DNA of 40,381 bases from a bacterium (GCA_029932675.1 JAOZPP010000023.1:1-40381), one strand, 5' to 3'; positions 23,717 through 33,156 are shown, counted from the stretch's first letter. Numbers and translations: made by a program. The notes: generated from the sequence alone by a model not told the origin.

Positions 23717-24055
23717 TTAGATGAAACTCTCTATTGCTCCCTCTACCGTTTCGTGGACATCGAAGATGGAGTCAAGTTTCGTGACCTGGAGGAGGTTCCT
23801 TATCCTCTCGTTTAGGCAGGCCAATCTCAGATCGCCCCCATTATTCCGCAAGCTGATCAAACTGCCGATCAATATACCCAAGCCCGAGCTGTTCATCCAA
23901 TCTACTCCTGAAAGGTCGATCACTACCTTCTTCCTCCCCTTATCGATGAGCTCATATAGCCTCTGGTGGAGAAGGCTAGCATCCGCTCCTCCCATTATCT
24001 TCCCCTGGGGGCCTAAAATGGTCACCGCTCCCTCTTCCCGATATGAGAACTTCAA
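23717..24055 (-). CDS. STAS-domain anti-sigma factor antagonist (SpoIIAA/RsbV-like)
   Basis: A 112-residue STAS domain with the phosphorylation loop VVIDLSGVDWMNSSGLGIL and the conserved tail RIRNLLQVTKLDSIFDVHET. It is closely similar to the STAS protein in the phosphate cluster (both have N-S-S-G and the L.S.RN.GGDL.LA block), so the two are probably paralogues competing for, or sharing, a kinase. The start is TTG at 24055 with GGGAG seven bases upstream. It is the first gene of the minus-strand partner-switching operon. Confidence 0.92.
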   Translation of the reverse strand: MKFSYREEGAVTILGPQGKIMGGADASLLHQRLYELIDKGRKKVVIDLSGVDWMNSSGLGILIGSLISLRNNGGDLRLACLNERIRNLLQVTKLDSIFDVHETVEGAIESFI

Positions 24056-24117
24056 AATCGCTCCCTCACTTCGCCCTATTAAAAGATACGAGCCATTAAA
24101 GGTTAGGTTTCACCTTA

Positions 24118-24146
24118 AAGTTACAAAATCTCCCTGGGGTTGTCAA
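24118..24146 (-). promoter_or_regulatory. Promoter of the partner-switching operon
   Basis: Minus strand TTGACA (24146-24141), 17-base spacer, TAACTT (24123-24118), giving a leader of about 55 bases before the STAS start. Confidence 0.6.
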
Positions 24147-24369
24147 ACGGTTTTTTCAGGTTGCCCTTTAGACAGGATTGGCGGGATGAATAGGAATCCC
24201 CACCTTGAAGGGAGTCTCCTTCCCCTCGATGGGTGAGGATTATGCCCGGTTCGAGAATTGAGGAAGGTGGACAGAGGGAACTTTAGCCGAGCGGAATGAG
24301 CCCGCCAGACAACATCGAGGCTAAGTTCTTTGTCAGGAGGGATTTACTTTGAAAGAGGATTAGGGAAGA
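24147..24369. other. Intergenic region with an imperfect long inverted repeat
   Basis: GACAGAGGGAACTTTAGCC (24270-24288) pairs imperfectly with GGCTAAGTTCTTTGTC (24319-24334), with GCGG/CCGC inside. It lies just downstream of secA on the minus strand and could be its terminator-like 3' end, though no T-run follows. A degenerate ACAGGAT repeat is at 24170-24190. No gene. Confidence 0.4.
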
Positions 24370-27336
24370 TCAAACAAGTCTTCCACAACAGTTCTTATAC
24401 TTCTTCCCCGATCCACAGGGGCAGGGGTCGTTTCTCCCTACCTTCTTCTTCACCCTTATCGGAGCAGGGGCATCGGGGGCTGGAGAGGCAAAGACCTGGG
24501 CTCGCGGATGCACCTCTTTTATCCGTTCAGGCTCCCGGGGGGCAACCAGGGGCCTGAGCTGAGCTTTGAATATGACTTCAAGCACCTCCTGGTTTATGCG
24601 GTCGAGAAGCTCTAAGAACATATCAAAGGCCTCCCGCTTATATTCTATCAAGGGGTCCTTCTGTCCGTAGGCCCGCAAGCCTATCCCTTCCTTTAATTGG
24701 TCAAGCTCATAGAGGTGCTCTTTCCACCGCTCATCGATCACCTGAAGGGTAGCCAACCTCTCCAGTTCCCTGAGCTGTTCGGCCCCCAACTCAGCTTCCC
24801 TTCGCTGGAGAGCGAGCATAACTGCATCCCTTACCAGTTCCTTCAGCTTCTGATCATCCCCCTTCTTCCCCCCCATCTGGCCAAAGTCTACCTCCACCAG
24901 GAAAAGCCTCCTCAACTCTTCCTTCAACCCTTCCAGATCCCACTCCTCTGGATAGAGCTTGGGATCCACATAAGAGGAGATCTTCCCCTCGATCACTTCA
25001 TCGATCATCTCCTCTATATCCTGGTGGAGATCTTCCCCTTCCAAGGCATGAAGCCTCCGATCGTAGATGACCTCCCTCTGGCGGTTCATTACATCATCAT
25101 ACTCCAAGAGGTGCTTCCTGATGGAGAAGTTCTGAGCCTCAACCCTCTTCTGTGCCCTCTCAATGGCCCTGGTGACCATTGGATGTCTAATTACCTCCCC
25201 CTCCTTCACCCCTAACCTATCCATCACCGCTGCTATCCGCTCTGAACCGAATAGCCTCATCAGGTCATCCTCTAAGGAAAGGTAAAAGCGGGAGGAGCCT
25301 GGGTCACCTTGACGGCCACTTCTTCCCCGAAGCTGGCGGTCGATCCTGCGGGCTTCATGTCTCTCTGTGCCGATTATCCTTAGGCCACAAGGGACATCCT
25401 CCCAGCATTTGAGTTCTTCATAATGAGGGCAAAGTTCCCCCTCCTCCGGTGGGGCAACAAGCCGACAGCCAGGATGTCTGACCACCCCCGGCCCCAGCTT
25501 TATATCCGTTCCCCTACCGGCCATATTGGTGGCGATGGTCACCGCCCCCTTTTGGCCGGCCAAGGCCACTATCTCCGCCTCTCTCTGATGGTGTTTGGCG
25601 TTGAGCACAGAGTGGGGTATGCCCCGGTGGCGAAGCATACGGGAAAGGGTCTCGGAGACCTCCACGGAGACGGTTCCCACAAGCACCGGATGGCCCTGCT
25701 CATGGAGCTTGGCCACCTCCTCGATGATAGCATTATACTTCTCCCTCTTCGTGCGGAAGATCACATCGTCGTAGTCTATCCGGCGCACTGGTTCATTGGT
25801 GGGGATGACCACCACGTCGAGCTTATATATCTCCCAGAATTCACTGGCCTCGGTCTCTGCAGTACCAGTCATTCCGGCAAGTTTCTCATAGAGCCGGAAG
25901 TAGTTCTGGAGGGTGATTGTGGCCAGGGTCTGGGTCTCCCTCTCAATCCTTACCCCCTCCTTGGCCTCCAATGCCTGATGAAGTCCATCAGAATATCTCC
26001 TCCCCGGAAGGAGCCGTCCGGTGAACTCATCGACTATGAGCACCTTGCCCTCTTGCACCACATAATCCACATCCTTCTCGAAAAGGGAGTAAGCTTTAAG
26101 CAATTGCTGGATGTTGTGGATGCTCTCACTCCTCTCCGCATATTCCCTATAAAGCCTATCCTTTTGCCTCTCCTTTTCGGTTTTGGAGAGGGATCCATCA
26201 GAATCGATACGGTGGATCTCCACGCTCAAATCGGGAAGGACAAAGAGTTCCCTCTGCTTGGGGGTCAAAAGCTGTATTCCCTTCTCCATCAGGTTAATGC
26301 TGTTTTCCCTTTCGTCTATGCTGTAGTAAAGCTGTTCGTCTATCTCCCCCATCCTTTTATCCCTGAGATAATCGTTCTCCACCCGGGAGATGAGTTTCTT
26401 CACCCCCTGCTCTTTCTGTAGCTTCATTAACCTCTTGTTCTTCGGCGCTCCCCTGCTGGCAGCAAGGAGTTTAATCCCAGCCTCATAATCCTTCCCCTGT
26501 CTGAGGAGCTCCTCCCCCTCAGCCACCATCCTGTTTACCAAGGCAGTCTGCTTACGCACCAACTCCCTCACCTGGGGATGGAGCTCATCATATCTATGGG
26601 TGGAGACAGAGACAGGACCGGAGATGATTAGAGGGGTTCTGGCCTCATCGATGAGCACGGAGTCCACTTCATCAACGATGGCATAGTAATGGCCCCGCTG
26701 CACCCTGTCCTCTAACCTAATGGCCATATTGTCCCTTAGGTAGTCAAAGCCGAACTCATTGTTCGTGCCATAGGTTATATCACAATTATACTGCGCCTTC
26801 CTCTCCTCAGAGTCCATCTGATTCTGGATACATCCCACAGAAAGGCCCAGGAACTCATAGATCTTCCCCATCCATTGAGCGTCCCTGCGGGCCAGGTAGT
26901 CGTTTACAGTAACTAAGTGCACCCCTTTGCCCGTAAGGGCATTAAGGTAGATGGGCATAGTGGCCACCAGGGTCTTCCCCTCCCCTGTAGCCATCTCAGC
27001 GATCTTCCCCTGATGGAGGACAACCGCCCCGATGAGCTGCACATCGAAGGGAACCATATCCCATTCGATCTCGATACCAGAGACATCCCAACGCTTCCCC
27101 AAAAGTCTCCGACAGGTCTCCTTAACCACCGCAAATGCCTCTGGAAGAAGGTCATCCAAGGTCTCACCCTCGGCAAGCCTCTCCTTGAACTCGGCGGTCT
27201 TACCGGATAGCTCCGCATCGGAGAGCTTTTTCAACCCATCATAGATGGAGTTTATCTCCTCCACCAAAGGGAGTATCTTCTTTACATCCCTCTCCTGCTT
27301 GGAGCCGAAGATCTTTGTTAAGACATTACCGAACAT
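24370..27336 (-). CDS. secA: Preprotein translocase ATPase SecA
   Basis: The 988-residue motor that drives secretory proteins through SecYEG. Walker A is MATGEGKTLVATMP, Walker B region IVDEVDSVLIDEART, helicase motifs TGTAETEASEF, TIATNMAGRGTDIKLG and RRIDRQLRGRSGRQGDPG are intact, and the C-terminus ends in the zinc-binding SEC-C motif (DPCPCGSGKKYKNCCG). It is longer than the roughly 900 residues of E. coli SecA because of an insertion around residues 240-400 (AEGEELLRQGKDYEAG, RVENDYLRDKRMGEID, SEIHR-like stretch), a feature of FCB bacteria. All T9SS cargo in this window must first pass this Sec pathway. It is a single-gene unit with its own promoter. Confidence 0.98.
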   Translation of the reverse strand: MFGNVLTKIFGSKQERDVKKILPLVEEINSIYDGLKKLSDAELSGKTAEFKERLAEGETLDDLLPEAFAVVKETCRRLLGKRWDVSGIEIEWDMVPFDVQLIGAVVLHQGKIAEMATGEGKTLVATMPIYLNALTGKGVHLVTVNDYLARRDAQWMGKIYEFLGLSVGCIQNQMDSEERKAQYNCDITYGTNNEFGFDYLRDNMAIRLEDRVQRGHYYAIVDEVDSVLIDEARTPLIISGPVSVSTHRYDELHPQVRELVRKQTALVNRMVAEGEELLRQGKDYEAGIKLLAASRGAPKNKRLMKLQKEQGVKKLISRVENDYLRDKRMGEIDEQLYYSIDERENSINLMEKGIQLLTPKQRELFVLPDLSVEIHRIDSDGSLSKTEKERQKDRLYREYAERSESIHNIQQLLKAYSLFEKDVDYVVQEGKVLIVDEFTGRLLPGRRYSDGLHQALEAKEGVRIERETQTLATITLQNYFRLYEKLAGMTGTAETEASEFWEIYKLDVVVIPTNEPVRRIDYDDVIFRTKREKYNAIIEEVAKLHEQGHPVLVGTVSVEVSETLSRMLRHRGIPHSVLNAKHHQREAEIVALAGQKGAVTIATNMAGRGTDIKLGPGVVRHPGCRLVAPPEEGELCPHYEELKCWEDVPCGLRIIGTERHEARRIDRQLRGRSGRQGDPGSSRFYLSLEDDLMRLFGSERIAAVMDRLGVKEGEVIRHPMVTRAIERAQKRVEAQNFSIRKHLLEYDDVMNRQREVIYDRRLHALEGEDLHQDIEEMIDEVIEGKISSYVDPKLYPEEWDLEGLKEELRRLFLVEVDFGQMGGKKGDDQKLKELVRDAVMLALQRREAELGAEQLRELERLATLQVIDERWKEHLYELDQLKEGIGLRAYGQKDPLIEYKREAFDMFLELLDRINQEVLEVIFKAQLRPLVAPREPERIKEVHPRAQVFASPAPDAPAPIRVKKKVGRNDPCPCGSGKKYKNCCGRLV

Positions 27337-27345
27337 CTCAAATTA

Positions 27346-27374
27346 AAGATAAATACCTGATTGGATTTTGGCAA
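27346..27374 (-). promoter_or_regulatory. Possible secA promoter
   Basis: Minus strand TTGCCA (27374-27369), 17-base spacer, TATCTT (27351-27346). The ATG is only nine bases after the -10, so the transcript would be almost leaderless; no strong ribosome-binding site is seen before the ATG. A CAAGGGG/CCCCTTG hairpin (27387-27403) is just upstream. Confidence 0.4.
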
Positions 27375-27593
27375 GCCTTTTTTCCTCAAGGGGAGGCCCC
27401 TTGGGAAAACCTCTTGCAGGGAGTTATCCGAAGAGGAACTTAGTGATAAGTGGCTGGAAAGGTTGGGGTTTTGCCCCTTGTGGAGGCTTTTGGTTGCCTT
27501 CCTGGGGGAAGACTTGCTCCTGAGGAGGAAACCTACATCGTCACACCCCGGAAACCCCAGGGATGACCCCCGCAGGAGCGTAAGCTACCCCCC

Positions 27594-27773
27594 TTAGGGA
27601 AGATCGGACTGGGCCTGGGAGAGGTTGTGCAGGAGGTCCATGACTTCCGCCTCAGCCCTCTTCAGGTATCTAAGGAGATCATAGCCCTGGGCCTCCCTCT
27701 TGGCCAAGCCAAGTTCATAGTGAAGCCTATGGCCGAGCTCAATGCACTCCTCTATCCGATCGCTGAGGGTCAA
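27594..27773 (-). CDS. Small helical protein coupled to the activase gene
   Basis: A 59-codon frame beginning at a TTG that overlaps the activase stop codon (TTGA). It reads MTLSDRIEECIELGHRLHYE, LGLAKREAQGYDLLRYLK, RAEAEVMDLLHNLSQAQ and ends SDLP. The composition is that of a charged alpha-helical protein, and the tight overlap argues for a real co-translated gene. I do not recognise the family; it may be a partner or folding factor of the activase-related protein. Confidence 0.55.
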   Translation of the reverse strand: MTLSDRIEECIELGHRLHYELGLAKREAQGYDLLRYLKRAEAEVMDLLHNLSQAQSDLP

Positions 27774-30700
27774 CTCTTTTCCCGGCTTCTTTTAAACCCT
27801 TTTGCCTGGTGAATGAAGGCCTCCAGCCTTGTCTGGGCAGTGGCCTCCTCTAAGCCATCATAGGCCATATCTATCCAAGGTAAGCCCTGCAAGTCTTCCC
27901 GCAGCTTTTTGGATACAGAGCTCACGATGGTCCCCGGCATACAGGTAAAGGGCATAGCATTCACTATCCCCGAGGCCCCTTTGCGCACAAAATCTATAGC
28001 TTTCCCTACGGTGAGGATAGCCTCCCCCCCGAAGCTGTAATGGAAATAGGGACTTGCCAACCCAATTATCTCCTCGGTAGTAGGTTCCTCTCCATCCCTT
28101 AACAGCTCACCGGCCGGCTTATAGATCTTTCTCTCGCACCATCTCTGAATCATATCCTGCAGGTAGCCCTTCAGATAGCTTAAATACCTCCCTCTCGCCT
28201 TTGCCCTATATTTGAACATAAAGTTGGTATAGAAGATCCACTCACAGAAGGGGGCTAACCGGGCCTCCCCCCCCAACGATTCTATCCTCTTAATTATGTT
28301 GTTGTTGGAGAAGGGGTTTGATCTTATATATATCTCCCCCACTACCCCGATAATTGGTCTGTCCCCGTCCTTAGTGGTTTTGATGGCCCCAAACTCCCTG
28401 AGACATCTGCGCAGGGCCTCTCCTATGCTTCCCTTAGCCTCCACAGTCCGACAAACATCCTGGAGAGATTGGAAGTAGACCGACTCCGTGCTCCCCTTCT
28501 CCTGCTCATAGGGACGGAGGTGGTGGAGGAACTTTTGTAAGAGGTCAACAGCCAACATCCCCTCCCAAGTGCGGTAGCGAAAACCTGCATCCACACCGCC
28601 GAAATCATTGTAGGAGGTCTCGGAATCGGGTGAGACAAGGGGAACATCCTCATAGCCACACTCGTTGAGAATCACCCTGTGGAGACGATTATATTGCCCA
28701 AATCGGCAAGGCCCTTCCGCCTTGGGCATAAAGAAGGCCGTTTTCTTGGGATCAAAGCCCGGGGATCTGATCATCCTCACCAGTTCGCCAGTGGTCAGGA
28801 TACAGGGGAAACACTCCCTTCCCGAGGTGTATTTCCTCCCCAGCCGGAGGGACTCCTCATCAGGGGGGGGCATCACCTCCGCCCTGATCCCACAGGAGCG
28901 GAGGCCAGCTTTGAGGACATGGGCGTGATCACACATATAGGGGATGTACAGGGTGCGCCCTCTCCCATTGGTGGAAACGATTTGGGGGAAAGCCTTAATC
29001 CTTTTAGGTTCAGCCCTATAAGATTTTAAGCTATCTAAGAAGGCTTCACACCTGGTAATCACCCCAGCATCTGCAGAATGTTCGTCTATTTCGATGAGAA
29101 GATAGGGTTTACCCCTCATCTCTTCCCGGAAGAAATGAGTAATGAATGAGTCTGCCCCACAACCGAAGTTTGTCAAATAAAGGGCAAATAGCCTGCTATC
29201 CTGTGAGATGAGCTTGGCAGCACTCATTATCCTTTGGCCATACCTCCAGTACATATCCGAGTATCCATTTGATAGATCCACCGACTCCAGGGGGAGGAGA
29301 TCCATCGGTATGGGTAAAACCCCTAACCTCCTAAGCTTCTTGGGGAGATCAAGGTTAACCCCGGAGTCACAGCCGTTGTAGGGACGGCTAACGATGACCA
29401 CGGCCTTCCCCCCCTCAGATAGCTCCTCCAAGGCCTGGCGGCCTAAGGAGAGAAGCTTGTCATAAAACCTCTCCTGAGCTGCCTCGGCCTCCGCCATCGC
29501 CTCCCTAAGCTCGCGGGGGGACCTACCCAACTGCCTCCCAAACCTGACAAGTTCCCTCTCCCTATACTTCCTCTCCCAGTGGAAATGGAAGGGGGGAGAG
29601 AGCAGCTTGGATGGATAGGGGGAGAAGTCTATGGCCGAACGGATAATATAGGGAATGGCCTGGACATAAGGGCAGTTGTAGCTCTGCTTTAAACCCTGTT
29701 TTGAGGGCATGTCGATTATGCTGGGCAAGAAAATGTAGTCAACTCCCTTCTTCAAAAGGTCAAGGATATGGCCGTGGGTGACTTTGATGGGGAAGCAAGT
29801 CTCTGCGGTAACCGCCTCCAGCCCTTCGTTGATTATCCCTTTGTTCGTTGGATCGGAGAGGACAACCTGGAAACCTAATTTAGCAAAGAAGGTAGCCCAA
29901 AAGGGAAGCAGCTCATGAAAGTGAAGAGCATAGGGCAGACCCACCTTCGGGCCATCACCCTTTGGGACCTGAGTGTAGGCCTCCAATAGGGCCTCCTGGC
30001 GAAGGGCAAAAAGGTCAGGTAAGTTGTATTCCTTCCACTCCCTCTTTACCTCATACTTCTCGCAGCGCCCCCCATAGTAGAGGGGATCTTCGCCCTCTAA
30101 TTTCACCACTTTGATCTCACAACGATTTGGACACCCCTTGCATTCGAATGAGGAGAGTTCATAGCTTCGTTTGCTCAAGTCGAACCCTTTAAACCTGCTC
30201 TCCCCCTCCCCCTTCTCCTCCATGGCCAGGATGGCTGCCCCGATGGCACCGGTGACATCATGATGGGGAGGAACGATAATGGGCTTTCCGGTCACCTTCT
30301 CAAAGGCCGCCACCACCCCCTTATTCCAAGCCACCCCTCCTTGGAAGAAGATCCTCTCCCCCACCCTCTTTCCAGCGACCACCCGGTTAAGATAGTTATA
30401 GACAATGGAGTAAGCCAAGCCGGCTACCAGATCCTCCTTCTTGGCTCCAGCCGACTGATGGGCCACGAGGTCAGATTCGATAAAAACAGTGCATCTCTCC
30501 CCTAAGTTGGCGGGGGATTGGGCCCTGAGGGCCTTCTCCCCGAACTCCTCCACGATGTTAAAGTCAAGCCTCTGGGCTTGTTCCTCCAAGAAGGAGCCGG
30601 TGCCTGCAGCACATACCTTGTTCATCTCGAAGTCAACTACCGCCCCATTCTTCAGGCTGATATACTTTGAATCCTGTCCCCCAATCTCGAAGATGGTATC

Positions 30701-31924
30701 CACCTGGGGATCAATCTCCACCGCTGCCCTCGCTTGAGAGGTGATCTCATTACGCACCACATCTGCACCAACGAAGTCACCAATCAGATATCTCCCCGAG
30801 CCAGTAGTACCTACCCCCGCTATCCTTACCTTACCCCCTATCTCCTCCCCAATCTCAGAAAGGCCTCTCTTCACTGCTTCTATGGGCCGTCCAGCGGTGG
30901 GGAGATACCGGCGGGCCAAAACCCTCTTCTCTCTATCGATCACCGCCAGGTTGGTGGAAAGTGAACCCACATCTATCCCCAAGTAAGCCTCGGTTGGTTC
31001 CTGAGGAGGGGTGGCCACGGTCTCTGCATACCTTTTCCCTGCTGGGTTATACCTCAACTTCTCCAACCCCTTCTTTAATTTAGGCCTCCCCTGTAGATGA
31101 GCACGTAGTTCCCCCAACCCAACAAATCCGGCCCCTTTCTCCCTGGCTATCAGCCCGGCTCCGATGGCCCCCAAGGAGGCGAAATGATCAGGGATGAACA
31201 GTTCCCCTTCCTTAAGCTCCAAAACCCTTTCGAAGGCCCGCACCATTCCTAAGTTGGCAGCCACTCCACCTTGGAATGATATCGGTTTGGTAAACCTCTT
31301 TCCTTTAGCTATGTTGCTCTTAAAATTCCTGGCTACAGCCAAACAGAGGCCGGCCACGATATCATAATCAGGGGTCCCTATCTGCTGGAGGTGGATCATA
31401 TCCGATTTGGCGAAGACCGAACAGCGGCCAGCTATCCGCGGTGGATTTTTAGACTTGAGGGCCAGTTGAGAAAACTCCTTCTCTATGGATAACCCCAGCC
31501 TCTTGGCCTGTTGATCTAAGAAGGAACCGGTTCCCGCAGCGCAGAGGGTATTCATGGCAAAATCCTCTATGATGGATTCCTTTATCCTCCGGTCATATCT
31601 GAGGAGGATAAACTTGGAGTCCTCGCCGCCCATCTCGATGACCGTGCGGATCTGAGGATGGTATCTACCCATCGCCTTGGCCAAGGCCACAACCTCGTTG
31701 ACAAAAAGGCCCTCTAAGAGTTCGCTTAAGGGCTTTCCTCCACCACCAGTAATCCCTGCCCCCATTGGAGAATCGGGGAGAACCTCTAAGACACTAAGGG
31801 CGGTGGCTAAGAGCTGGCCATGGTGTCTGGTGTAGTCCTCCCAGAGGACTTCTCCATCCTCGTCCAGAAGGACTGTATTAACCGAGACCGAACCTATATC
31901 TATACCCAGATATACCGATTTCAT
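27770..31924 (-). CDS. Giant 2-hydroxyacyl-CoA dehydratase activase-related protein (double BcrA/BadF ATPase + DUF2229)
   Basis: A 1,384-residue protein. Two ASKHA ATPase domains of the BcrA/BadF/HgdC type stand in tandem: residues about 1-265 (YLGIDIGSVSVNTVLLDEDG, MGGEDSKFI, CAAGTGSFLDQQA) and about 315-570 (YLGIDVGSLSTNLAVIDRE, IGGQDSKYI, CAAGTGSFLEEQA). Each contains the cysteine that in HgdC-type activators binds the inter-subunit [4Fe-4S] cluster. A cysteine cluster follows (FECKGCPNRCEI, GGRCEKYE), then a DUF2229/dehydratase-like region (ETCFPIKVTHGHI, YNCPYVQAIPYIIRS, SGRECFPCILTTGEL). Activators of this class use ATP to inject an electron into radical dehydratases, but the function of these long fused forms is not established. 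Typical of anaerobes. Confidence 0.92.
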   Translation of the reverse strand: MKSVYLGIDIGSVSVNTVLLDEDGEVLWEDYTRHHGQLLATALSVLEVLPDSPMGAGITGGGGKPLSELLEGLFVNEVVALAKAMGRYHPQIRTVIEMGGEDSKFILLRYDRRIKESIIEDFAMNTLCAAGTGSFLDQQAKRLGLSIEKEFSQLALKSKNPPRIAGRCSVFAKSDMIHLQQIGTPDYDIVAGLCLAVARNFKSNIAKGKRFTKPISFQGGVAANLGMVRAFERVLELKEGELFIPDHFASLGAIGAGLIAREKGAGFVGLGELRAHLQGRPKLKKGLEKLRYNPAGKRYAETVATPPQEPTEAYLGIDVGSLSTNLAVIDREKRVLARRYLPTAGRPIEAVKRGLSEIGEEIGGKVRIAGVGTTGSGRYLIGDFVGADVVRNEITSQARAAVEIDPQVDTIFEIGGQDSKYISLKNGAVVDFEMNKVCAAGTGSFLEEQAQRLDFNIVEEFGEKALRAQSPANLGERCTVFIESDLVAHQSAGAKKEDLVAGLAYSIVYNYLNRVVAGKRVGERIFFQGGVAWNKGVVAAFEKVTGKPIIVPPHHDVTGAIGAAILAMEEKGEGESRFKGFDLSKRSYELSSFECKGCPNRCEIKVVKLEGEDPLYYGGRCEKYEVKREWKEYNLPDLFALRQEALLEAYTQVPKGDGPKVGLPYALHFHELLPFWATFFAKLGFQVVLSDPTNKGIINEGLEAVTAETCFPIKVTHGHILDLLKKGVDYIFLPSIIDMPSKQGLKQSYNCPYVQAIPYIIRSAIDFSPYPSKLLSPPFHFHWERKYRERELVRFGRQLGRSPRELREAMAEAEAAQERFYDKLLSLGRQALEELSEGGKAVVIVSRPYNGCDSGVNLDLPKKLRRLGVLPIPMDLLPLESVDLSNGYSDMYWRYGQRIMSAAKLISQDSRLFALYLTNFGCGADSFITHFFREEMRGKPYLLIEIDEHSADAGVITRCEAFLDSLKSYRAEPKRIKAFPQIVSTNGRGRTLYIPYMCDHAHVLKAGLRSCGIRAEVMPPPDEESLRLGRKYTSGRECFPCILTTGELVRMIRSPGFDPKKTAFFMPKAEGPCRFGQYNRLHRVILNECGYEDVPLVSPDSETSYNDFGGVDAGFRYRTWEGMLAVDLLQKFLHHLRPYEQEKGSTESVYFQSLQDVCRTVEAKGSIGEALRRCLREFGAIKTTKDGDRPIIGVVGEIYIRSNPFSNNNIIKRIESLGGEARLAPFCEWIFYTNFMFKYRAKARGRYLSYLKGYLQDMIQRWCERKIYKPAGELLRDGEEPTTEEIIGLASPYFHYSFGGEAILTVGKAIDFVRKGASGIVNAMPFTCMPGTIVSSVSKKLREDLQGLPWIDMAYDGLEEATAQTRLEAFIHQAKGFKRSREKS

Positions 31925-31934
31925 GATAGGCTAA

Positions 31935-31963
31935 AATCTAACAGATGAAGGTAGACCTGTCAA
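31935..31963 (-). promoter_or_regulatory. Promoter of the activase gene, almost leaderless
   Basis: Minus strand TTGACA (31963-31958), 17-base spacer, TAGATT (31940-31935). The ATG at 31924 is ten bases after the -10, so transcription should begin only a few bases before it; no Shine-Dalgarno sequence is visible. Confidence 0.55.
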
Positions 31964-32050
31964 CAGAAAATCCTCGACAGGGGGAGAAAAAATGTTTATC
32001 TTATGATAACCTTGGGGTATCTCTCAGAAATTCCGAAAGGTAGGAGGTTG

Positions 32051-32075
32051 CTTGCCGAGGTATGCCTTTGGCAAG
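32051..32075. repeat. Hairpin in the gap between divergent genes
   Basis: CTTGCC...AGG pairs with CCT...GGCAAG. The 221-base gap also holds a half-site of the TTTCGGAATTTC hairpin family (32025-32038). No convincing promoter for the plus-strand gene at 32146 was found. Confidence 0.45.
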
Positions 32076-32145
32076 GAGGAGGGTGGAACACTAGAGGGGC
32101 GGTAGCCCTGATGAAGAGCTTGATGAGCTAAGTTCACGGAATGGT

Positions 32146-32982
32146 ATGGAGAGATTAAAGGAAGATATCGAGGAGTTAAAGAGGGAGATAAAGAGGATAT
32201 GGGCTCACCTCTCCTTAGGAGGAGCCCCTCCGGAGGTGGCCCTGAAGAAGAGAGGCTTTAGGTTGGCCTCCAGTTGCCCCCAGGCTGGGCTCATCTACCC
32301 TCAAGCCGAGGGGGAGGTGGAAAAGTTCTATGAACATATGAAAAGATATTCCTTTCGGCTCCTCCTCAGGGATATTGTTAAGTTGGCCAATGGTTTCCGT
32401 AAAGATGATCTTACCCATTACTGCTCCATAGAGGCGGTATCAACCTACTTAGGGTTTCTCCTCGCGGCGGGCATCATTGAGGAGAAAGGAAAGGGGGTAT
32501 ATGGCCTTCTTCCTGTGGTGGATAACTTTGGGGGAACCTTAGAGTGGTTCGTTGCTCAGGTCTTCCAGAGGGAGTTTGCTTCACCAGCCTCCTGGGGGAT
32601 AAGGCTTTTGGAGACCGAACAGGGTGGGGATTATGATGTGATCGCCCAAGTTGAGGGGAGAATCGTCTACGTGGAGGTGAAATCATCCCCCCCGAAGAAC
32701 ATCTATCAGGAGATGGTGGGGGAATTCCTCTCGCGCACCCAAGAGCTAAGGCCAAACCTGGCCATATTCCTCACCGATACCCATCTTAGGCTGGAGGACA
32801 AGATCAATAAGCTCTTCAAATGGGAGCTGGAGAAAAGGGGTAAAGGAACAGTGGAAATGGAAAAGCTCAGGGAGGGGATCTTCTCCCTGGGGAAGGGTAT
32901 TATGATCATCAATAGCAAACCAGATCTGGTAGCCAACCTGGCCTTCTGCCTCAGACATTTCTTCGGCTTTCTGGATAGGTAG
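32146..32982 (+). CDS. Uncharacterised PD-(D/E)XK nuclease-like protein
   Basis: A 278-residue protein I cannot assign to a named family. It begins with a coiled-coil-like helix (MERLKEDIEELKREIKRIW), continues with a winged-helix-like region (residues about 65-125; LLLRDIVKLANGF, LTHYCSIEAVSTYLGFLL), and has a C-terminal region with the spaced residues of a PD-(D/E)XK fold: E133 in GTLEWFVAQVF, D164 in GGDYDVIAQ, and E177-x-K179 in IVYVEVKSSPP. This suggests a DNA-binding or DNA-cleaving role, but catalysis is inferred only from the motif. It is an orphan gene divergent from the activase, with a weak ribosome-binding site (CGGA). Confidence 0.65.
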   Translation: MERLKEDIEELKREIKRIWAHLSLGGAPPEVALKKRGFRLASSCPQAGLIYPQAEGEVEKFYEHMKRYSFRLLLRDIVKLANGFRKDDLTHYCSIEAVSTYLGFLLAAGIIEEKGKGVYGLLPVVDNFGGTLEWFVAQVFQREFASPASWGIRLLETEQGGDYDVIAQVEGRIVYVEVKSSPPKNIYQEMVGEFLSRTQELRPNLAIFLTDTHLRLEDKINKLFKWELEKRGKGTVEMEKLREGIFSLGKGIMIINSKPDLVANLAFCLRHFFGFLDR

Positions 32983-33127
32983 GGGGGTAGTTGCCTGCTT
33001 CATAAGACAACGTTTCGGAATTTCTAAGAACTCGAACCATCGGGAGTTGTCTAAAGGGGTAGAAGATGACAACCATCTCAATTCCCCTGGCAGAACACAG
33101 AGATAAGTGTAAGAAAAGAGAAAAGCG

Positions 33128-33156
33128 TTGACAAAAGGAATGTGATCCGATATTAT
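33128..33156 (+). promoter_or_regulatory. Promoter of the DUF433 gene
   Basis: TTGACA, 17-base spacer, TATTAT. The core and spacer (TTGACAAAAGGA, TGATCC) are closely similar to the promoter at 33871-33899. Upstream, 32983-33127 has no gene but a half-site of the TTTCGGAATTTC hairpin family (33012-33025). Confidence 0.7.

Noticed and set aside
24241-24334. Possible tRNA (GGTTCGAGAATT looked like a T-arm)
   Set aside because: No acceptor stem, D-arm or anticodon arm can be drawn around it.
25423-26421. 332-codon open frame opposite secA
   Set aside because: Lies entirely antisense to an undoubted gene, has no signal or domain pattern, and is explained by the codon bias of secA.
27361-27597. 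78-codon plus-strand frame next to secA
   Set aside because: Low-complexity translation, covers the probable secA promoter and touches the end of the small minus-strand gene.
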